Below are positions 22,311 to 26,786 of a stretch of 26,786 nucleotides of DNA, piece by piece. The notes under the pieces are model-generated. The model did no database searches and was not told the DNA's origin. It saw only the letters and a list, made by a program, of their open reading frames with translations. The translations under genes and the position numbers were made by a program. Numbering within the stretch: position 1 is the stretch's first letter; every line of letters starts with the position of its first letter. Source of the DNA: a virus; IMG/VR virus record IMGVR_UViG_3300021420_000109, positions 1-26,786 of that record; one strand, given 5' to 3'.

Positions 22311-23377
22311 CACATCACCATGCCATGAATAAAGCCCGTAGTCGCAAGCGTCAACGTCGCGCAAGTCGTGGAAGAAATTGCCGCAGTAATCCCTACCGAA
22401 TAAACAGCAGGCGGTCCGCCAGCATAATTAACCGATCCAAAACCGCCGGCTGAAATCGGAATACATTCGACCATATTGCCAGATGCAACACCTGCCGTAG
22501 TTGATCCATTACTCGGTGCAGAGGTCGAATTGAACACCATCAACCAGCAAGCCGCCGAACATTCAGCGTAGACACTATAAAGATTGCCGGCCGCATTTTT
22601 AAGAACAAGTGATGACGCTGCCGAACCACCAACGACCGGTGTTATGCCAACCAATGCCGAAGATGACGGAGCGGGACCAACAAATGGAACGGCGTTCGCC
22701 GCAGCAGCAGGACCAAGCGTGATAATGCCTGGACTATCCGGCCGGAGATCGACCACAAGCGCCGTATTAGTTGCCGTAACCGGAGCAGTGTTTACTGCAA
22801 CTTGACCTGTCGTAGTTGCAGTACCACCAAAAGCTGCAACATTAACTGGAATATTGGATTGATTGCTAGCAACCACAACTGGCGACGAATTTCCCATCGT
22901 CGCTTGACCATTAGCATTAGCATTCGCAACATTAACACGAACGTTTCCATTCGTGTCACAAGACAATGGATCAGTTTGCGCCGTTACATATGTCGGTGAT
23001 CCTGTCGTAACTGCACATTGAACAAGAAGACCTGTTTGACCTGATGTAGTTGAAGCTTGTGCAGCAGCAGTTGGTTGATTAGCTGATATAGCAAGTGCGG
23101 ATGTATTTAAATTAGTACCAGCATTAGCTGTAATAGTACCAGAAACAGGTTGTGTAACTGCCGAATTATCAACTTTAACTGCACCACCAGCACTTACAGC
23201 AGCACATTGATTAGCTGTAGTAGCATCACAAAATAATGATGAAACGAAATGAACACCACCAATTACAATAGAACCAAAATTAGTACCCATACCTTGTGTA
23301 GCAGCATAGTTACCTAATGCTATACCACCACAAACACTTATTAAAATTGCAGCAGTAGATAACCATTTTCTTAACAT
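22310..23377 (-). CDS. Tail-fibre-like protein with hydrophobic leader (355 aa)
   Basis: Start chosen at ATG 23377 (MLRKWLSTAAILISVCGGIA), two bases after the previous stop. Residues 1-25 are a signal peptide or anchor. The middle has GNSSPVVVASNQSNIPVNVA and repeated TGQ-V/TNTA phrases, a module common in phage fibres. The C-terminal third, KNAAGNLYSVYAECSAACWL then MVFNSTSAPSNGS and SVGITAAISSTTCATLTLAT, resembles fibre or receptor-binding tips. The first 140 residues are AT-rich, the rest GC-rich, suggesting a recombination joint around 22.95 kb. Confidence 0.6.
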   Translation of the reverse strand: MLRKWLSTAAILISVCGGIALGNYAATQGMGTNFGSIVIGGVHFVSSLFCDATTANQCAAVSAGGAVKVDNSAVTQPVSGTITANAGTNLNTSALAISANQPTAAAQASTTSGQTGLLVQCAVTTGSPTYVTAQTDPLSCDTNGNVRVNVANANANGQATMGNSSPVVVASNQSNIPVNVAAFGGTATTTGQVAVNTAPVTATNTALVVDLRPDSPGIITLGPAAAANAVPFVGPAPSSSALVGITPVVGGSAASSLVLKNAAGNLYSVYAECSAACWLMVFNSTSAPSNGSTTAGVASGNMVECIPISAGGFGSVNYAGGPPAVYSVGITAAISSTTCATLTLATTGFIHGMVM

Positions 23378-23379
23378 AA

Positions 23380-23562
23380 TTATAATCCGCCTAATGCCAT
23401 TGGTTGAACACATCCTGTTGAAAAATCAATAACACCAGCACAAGCACCACTAACAGCAGGATTACCCGAACTACCTACCCAAAAAAACAATATATTTCCT
23501 GCTTTCGCAGTTAACGAAAGTAAAATTATAATAAGCGTTACAAATAATAATTGCTTAATCAT
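23380..23562 (-). CDS. Short exported protein (60 aa)
   Basis: Starts MIKQLLFVTLIIILLSLTAK, a strong signal peptide with likely cleavage after AKA, leaving a mature peptide of about 40 residues: GNILFFWVGSSG, then ACAGVIDFSTGCVQPMALGG with two Cys. The start overlaps the previous stop (ATGA). No family recognised; small size and Cys pair suggest a secreted peptide or a periplasmic factor. Confidence 0.55.
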   Translation of the reverse strand: MIKQLLFVTLIIILLSLTAKAGNILFFWVGSSGNPAVSGACAGVIDFSTGCVQPMALGGL

Positions 23563-24026
23563 CGTTGCGGTTTATAATGTACATTAACAATATAAGTAGA
23601 TGCTGCAGGAGCATTAGTATCATTATCTGCAATTCCAGTAGTAACACACATTACTATTCCAAAACCATAAGCATCACCATTAATATTAGGTAATGCAAAT
23701 CCACCACCACTTGCCGAGGTACCAAACGGTATCATCATTCGATCTACAGGCGCAGGAGTTGTTTGCCCACAAGTAGCAGCTTGTAAACAAGTCGCGCTAG
23801 TTGCTGTTCCACAAGCATTATATAATTTGATAAAAGCTAAGGTGGTTCCATTATTATAAGCATCAACAAAATATAAAGCAGCAGGTTTATTAGAAATAAC
23901 AATAGCTGTAGTATTATTAGCAATTAAAGTAGATGTAACAGAAAGTTCACCATCCGCTTGAAAAAGCGGTGCTGCAAAAGATAAATTACTATATAATAAT
24001 AGTAATAATGCTAAAAAACGTTTCAT
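23559..24026 (-). CDS. Exported beta-rich phage protein (155 aa)
   Basis: Start chosen at ATG 24026 (MKRFLALLLLLYSNLSFAAP), a clear signal peptide ending at SFA; the longer frame from 24038 adds four residues inside the previous gene. The mature part, NNTTAIVISNKPAALYFVDA then NGTTLAFIKLYNACGTAT, continues VDRMMIPFGTSASGGGFALP and YGFGIVMCVTTGIADNDTNA, the pattern of a small beta-sandwich protein encoded beside phage fibres. Four Cys. Coupled on both sides (ATGA). Function unknown. Confidence 0.55.
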   Translation of the reverse strand: MKRFLALLLLLYSNLSFAAPLFQADGELSVTSTLIANNTTAIVISNKPAALYFVDAYNNGTTLAFIKLYNACGTATSATCLQAATCGQTTPAPVDRMMIPFGTSASGGGFALPNINGDAYGFGIVMCVTTGIADNDTNAPAASTYIVNVHYKPQR

Positions 24027-24487
24027 GTGCAACCCCAAACACCGTCTTTAGCTGACATGCAAGCTAATCTAACATGAGTAGCAAGAGTAATACTTGTACC
24101 AGCGTTAATAGTATCCTGCGAATTAGTGTTAGGATTATTCATAACCGATGGATAAATAGTTGCTGTGGTGCCAGTTGCATTATAAATATGTAAAACTGTT
24201 CCAGCAAATGCATATGGTAAATTAAATCCTGTATTTGCTGCTACCGTATCTAATTCATATAACCTAACACTACCAGGCAACGGTGTCGCTGTTGCTTGTG
24301 TAGTACCTGCACCAGTTAAATTATTGGCAAAAATATTATTAGTACCTTGTGCAATACCAAGTACCCATTGACTATCCATCAAACGAAAACCACCATTAGC
24401 AGGCGGTGGACGACCTGAAATAGCAGTAGCAACAACAACAGAACCAATTAATGCACCAATAGCCGCACCTAATAATAATTTCTTCAT
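24023..24487 (-). CDS. Membrane-anchored or exported small beta protein (154 aa)
   Basis: The N-terminus MKKLLLGAAIGALIGSVVVA is a signal anchor. After a Pro/Gly linker come GTNNIFANNLTGAGTTQATA, LYELDTVAANTGFNLPYAFA, GTVLHIYNATGTTATIYPS and a closing RLACMSAKDGVWGC. The 'GTTQA-A-PL ... N-G--LP-A--GT---IYN-TG-T--IYP' pattern is frequent in small phage proteins near fibres and may be a fibre-tip or chaperone-like domain. The start overlaps the stop of the TPR-like frame (ATGA). Confidence 0.55.
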   Translation of the reverse strand: MKKLLLGAAIGALIGSVVVATAISGRPPPANGGFRLMDSQWVLGIAQGTNNIFANNLTGAGTTQATATPLPGSVRLYELDTVAANTGFNLPYAFAGTVLHIYNATGTTATIYPSVMNNPNTNSQDTINAGTSITLATHVRLACMSAKDGVWGCT

Positions 24488-24807
24488 GGTATTTTCCTCT
24501 GAGATAAAACAAATCTAGTAAATGGGGCATCCGGTGCTAATTTATATAATGCCTTAAATTGTTCTTCGGCACCTTTATAATCATGCACATTCATCATATG
24601 ATTAATAAGTATTCGTCTTAAATTAATTGATTTAGGCTCTAATTTTTGTATTTGTAGTAAAGGGGTAATTAATAGGTTATCCAAATCGGCAACTTGAATA
24701 AAACCTTCTCTATATCTAAAATCAAAAGGAAATAGATTAATCGCTAATTGTAACTGATATAAATTTTGATTGTACATTCCTTGCGAATGAAAATATTCTG
24801 CTTCCAT
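24484..24807 (-). CDS. TPR-like segment, probable displaced C-terminus of the O-antigen polymerase
   Basis: The frame is open from 24936, but residues before about MEAEYFHSQG (ATG 24807) are a shifted reading of the polymerase's last membrane helix, so I report from 24807 (107 residues). The content, NQNLYQLQLAINLFPFDFRY then REGFIQVADLD and a second helical pair HDYKGAEEQFKALYKLAPDA, is that of TPR helices; 'A--LFPFD-RYRE' is the usual sequence after the membrane part of Wzy/ligase-type proteins. Its stop overlaps the next ATG (ATGA), which argues that this frame is translated. See the finding on the frame change. Confidence 0.5.
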   Translation of the reverse strand: MEAEYFHSQGMYNQNLYQLQLAINLFPFDFRYREGFIQVADLDNLLITPLLQIQKLEPKSINLRRILINHMMNVHDYKGAEEQFKALYKLAPDAPFTRFVLSQRKIP

Positions 24808-25750
24808 ATAAAAGCAAGCTGTTATCGGACCAATTACGCACGCATTCAATAATGCACAGCGCCATAATAAATAAGGTAGCTGGCATATGGCTTGGAAACC
24901 CAAACATAGCAATAATTCCAAAGGTCCATAAAACATATTTTATTCGACAATTAGAAAATAAAATAAAAGCAAAAGCACCAATAGGGATAATCCCAAAAAT
25001 ACCCAAATCATATAATAATTCTAAATAATCATTATGAATGTAAGTTACATTATAATTAAAATCAACAAATCCAGTATAATTTAAATAATCATTACGAAAA
25101 GATGAGATACCATTGCCTAACCAATGTAAATTACTAATTGCAAAAGACCATAATTCAATTCGATCTTGAAATGAATTTAAGTCAAATCGGAAATAAACTA
25201 TCACGCCACCAAGGAATAATAGAAGGGTAATTACCAAATATTGGTATATATTTAATTTCAATTTTTTGTAACAAATTATCCAAATCATACCCACAATAAG
25301 CAAAGCGAGCATCGAAGCCCTTTGCATCGGCAATAGCATTGCCGGTATCATTGGTAGCACATGAAGCCATTTGCGATATATGATGCATCCAACTATCACC
25401 AATGCTGTTGTTTCTGCGAGGATATTACCATTAACAAATAAACCAGCAGGACGCCAAGATAAACTAACAATCCAATATTGAATATCAGTATTTATATAAT
25501 CAGATGTAAAATTCAAATTCCAACGAAACCATTGACCTAAACAAATCAAACTATTAATAGCTATTCCATATGAAGCAAATACAAAAATCTTTTCTAAGTT
25601 AACTTTTCTCACAAACGGAAGAAATGTATATAAAATACACCATCTTAATGTCGTGGCCGGTGCTTCAATTCCAGGCCAATATGCAATCATTAAGAAGAAA
25701 GTTATTAAAGGCAACCATCCATTACGTTTAAACCAAGAAAATACGAACAT
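24737..25750 (-). CDS. O-antigen polymerase/ligase-like membrane protein (Wzy/WaaL type)
   Basis: From ATG 25750 (MFVFSWFKRNGWLPLITFFL) the product has 337 residues; ATG 25787 and GTG 25804 are alternatives, but would overlap the 30-residue gene more. About nine or ten hydrophobic helices are visible. Family marks: MQRASMLALLIVG, DRIELWSFAISNLHWLGNGI, HNDYLELLYDLGIFG (about residues 239-253) and FGFPSHMPATLFIMAL. These are the O-antigen ligase domain motifs of proteins that join or polymerise lipid-linked glycans at the periplasmic face. The last 33 residues, after IIECV, are unlike the family and probably follow a frame change. A phage polymerase can alter host O-antigen and block further infection. 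Confidence 0.65.
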   Translation of the reverse strand: MFVFSWFKRNGWLPLITFFLMIAYWPGIEAPATTLRWCILYTFLPFVRKVNLEKIFVFASYGIAINSLICLGQWFRWNLNFTSDYINTDIQYWIVSLSWRPAGLFVNGNILAETTALVIVGCIIYRKWLHVLPMIPAMLLPMQRASMLALLIVGMIWIICYKKLKLNIYQYLVITLLLFLGGVIVYFRFDLNSFQDRIELWSFAISNLHWLGNGISSFRNDYLNYTGFVDFNYNVTYIHNDYLELLYDLGIFGIIPIGAFAFILFSNCRIKYVLWTFGIIAMFGFPSHMPATLFIMALCIIECVRNWSDNSLLLYGSRIFSFARNVQSKFISVTISD

Positions 25751-25760
25751 ATTAAATTTG

Positions 25761-25853
25761 CTAATACAAAGGCCGCGATAATCCATAGTAACAAAGGATG
25801 ACACCGATCACACCTAGTATGACCGATATCATCCATATCGTGTCCTCAAACAT
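25761..25853 (-). CDS. Single-helix membrane miniprotein (30 aa)
   Basis: An ATG shares one base with the fibre-gene stop (TAATG at 25855-25851) and the frame ends in TAG at 25763-25761. The 30-residue product begins MFEDTIWMISVILGVIGVIL and ends CYYGLSRPLY: acidic start, one membrane helix, Arg near the end, so N-outside/C-inside or the reverse is possible. The ATG of the next gene follows ten bases after the stop. It fills a gap otherwise without coding. No family recognised. Confidence 0.45.
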   Translation of the reverse strand: MFEDTIWMISVILGVIGVILCYYGLSRPLY

Positions 25854-26786
25854 TACGGTTCCGCGGACCAGCCTAACACACCAGTACCAGTACCGGAACC
25901 ATCAAACGTAGTACCTTGACCAGCAGTAATAGCCGCATTGCCGCCAAGACCGCCTTGGTACTGATTATTAGTAAGCCCGGCAGTGCTTAGATTGGTAACT
26001 GTCTGTAAAGTACCAGCAGCATTAACTTTAAATCCACCAATAGTAATAGGTGTCGTAGTAGGTGTAATTCTCATACGATTTGGAAACTGACATACAACAT
26101 TAAAAGCATTAGTAGTGGTAGCTTGACCAGGACAATAAATAACAGTTCCCGAACCATTTTCACTAATCTGATAATAGCGAGCGGTTTCAAGCTGCCATTC
26201 ATCACTTAATAAATGTCTATCATAAGGCGAAGCTGCAAAAGATGTACCAGAACGATATTCTAATTGAGCATTACCAATTTCAAACCAATCGTTAGCACCA
26301 GCAGTGCCAACAGGAGTTACACAAAGCTTAACGCCAACACCAAGAATATTTGTAGTAGTACCTGGAACATTTAACGGAATAGTGGCAGCAACACTATAAC
26401 GTGTCCATGTAGTAGTAACCGGTGTAAGAGTGTTAACCGCTTCGGTATAGTTAGTAATATTCTGAGTACCAGGAACCGATGTAGCAAAAGTATTGGTATT
26501 AGTACCTTGACCGTTTGCACTTGCCGCAGCATCGGCAGCAGTATGATATGCAATTACCATATTAACACCAGCAGGAGAAAAGTTTGCTCCTGCAAGCATA
26601 TCAACACTAAATACGGCAGTACGCTGATTAGCAGCGATGTTTGAATTAAGAGTATTTTGTGTGCTAACAAATGGCGGTGTAGTATCATCAGGCGTTAATT
26701 GACCAGTACAAACTTGTCCAACACCAGTTTGCGCATTAACACGTTGAATACGCATTGATGCAGCCGAACCCGGCGGTTGATCAGTA
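25853..26786 (-). CDS. Tail fibre / receptor-binding protein, C-terminal part (5'-truncated by window)
   Basis: The first Met is at 26755, but the frame is open to the right edge (TDQPPGSAAS precedes MRIQRVNAQT), so the start lies outside the window. The visible 311 residues show a carbohydrate-binding-like beta-sandwich: TVFSV-type strands (RTAVFSVDMLAGANFSPAGV), WTRYSVAATIPLNVPG, VGVKLCVTP, NDWFEIGNAQLEYRSGTSFA, then ASPYDRHLLSDEWQLETARY and YQISENGSG. This 'W--iGN-QLE-G---s-fe---y--E---c-RYYQ' layout is typical of phage fibre domains. It ends with a Gly/Thr-rich segment. Its stop overlaps the ATG of the 30-residue gene. Confidence 0.7.
   Translation of the reverse strand, partial: TDQPPGSAASMRIQRVNAQTGVGQVCTGQLTPDDTTPPFVSTQNTLNSNIAANQRTAVFSVDMLAGANFSPAGVNMVIAYHTAADAAASANGQGTNTNTFATSVPGTQNITNYTEAVNTLTPVTTTWTRYSVAATIPLNVPGTTTNILGVGVKLCVTPVGTAGANDWFEIGNAQLEYRSGTSFAASPYDRHLLSDEWQLETARYYQISENGSGTVIYCPGQATTTNAFNVVCQFPNRMRITPTTTPITIGGFKVNAAGTLQTVTNLSTAGLTNNQYQGGLGGNAAITAGQGTTFDGSGTGTGVLGWSAEP

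Noticed and set aside
19552-22805. Many plus-strand frames in the GC-rich region
   Set aside because: High GC leaves fewer stops, so mirror frames appear. The minus-strand frames have signal peptides, coupled starts and fibre motifs, while the plus-strand ones lack ribosome sites and family features.
24808-24936. N-terminal 43 residues of the long TPR-like frame (start at 24936)
   Set aside because: This is the +1 reading of the polymerase's last membrane helix (same hydrophobic DNA, FGFPSHMPATLF in the other frame), and no ribosome site precedes 24936.
1-26786. CRISPR arrays, insertion sequences, integrase/attachment sites, lysis genes
   Set aside because: I saw no regularly spaced repeats, no transposase or integrase motifs, no endolysin or holin-spanin set; the only tandem DNA repeat is the 15-bp pair in the scaffold gene.

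Overview
The window is part of the late (virion) region of a tailed phage with a P22-type head and short tail. Every supported gene lies on the minus strand, so transcription runs from the right edge to the left. The order terminase large subunit, portal, scaffold, P22-type coat, gp4-like adaptor, gp10-like tail protein, gp7-like ejection protein is the P22 morphogenetic order. The host is probably Gram-negative: an O-antigen-polymerase-like membrane protein and several Sec-type signal peptides are encoded. The host genus cannot be read from the sequence. Most of the window is AT-rich with A/T-ending codons; roughly 17.9-22.9 kb is markedly GC-richer.

Layout in the direction of transcription: (1) 26786-25853, 5'-truncated tail-fibre gene. 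(2) 25853-24484, a 30-residue one-helix protein, an O-antigen polymerase/ligase-like protein, and a TPR-like segment in a different frame that looks like its displaced C-terminus. (3) 24487-17805, nine genes in a row that all begin with a signal peptide or hydrophobic leader; several have tail-fibre-like sequences and one a glycosidase/lectin-like fold. (4) 17795-13841, terminase large subunit, small HNH nuclease, portal. (5) 13863-10378, a 1161-residue multidomain protein with two ADP-ribosyltransferase-like domains and three copies of a SDTSEASQAEQ-type linker. (6) 10381-7892, seven small genes of unknown role. (7) 7895-6835, scaffold and a 57-residue protein, closed by a strong terminator. 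(8) 6606-5359, coat gene between two intrinsic terminators. (9) 5291-4854, small gene followed by a third terminator. (10) 4764-288, neck and tail genes. (11) 282-1, start of another probable ejection protein, cut by the window edge.

Genes are packed with ATGA, TAATG or TGATG junctions almost throughout, so translational coupling is the rule; the exception is the coat gene with its own leader. Regions 4-11 would build and fill the head and deliver the DNA. Regions 1-3 look like surface-recognition and surface-modification functions and carry signs of mosaic exchange. No stretch over 300 bases lacks a gene; the longest is the coat leader at 6607-6834. No integrase, repressor, lysis cassette, tRNA, CRISPR array or recognisable small terminase is present.
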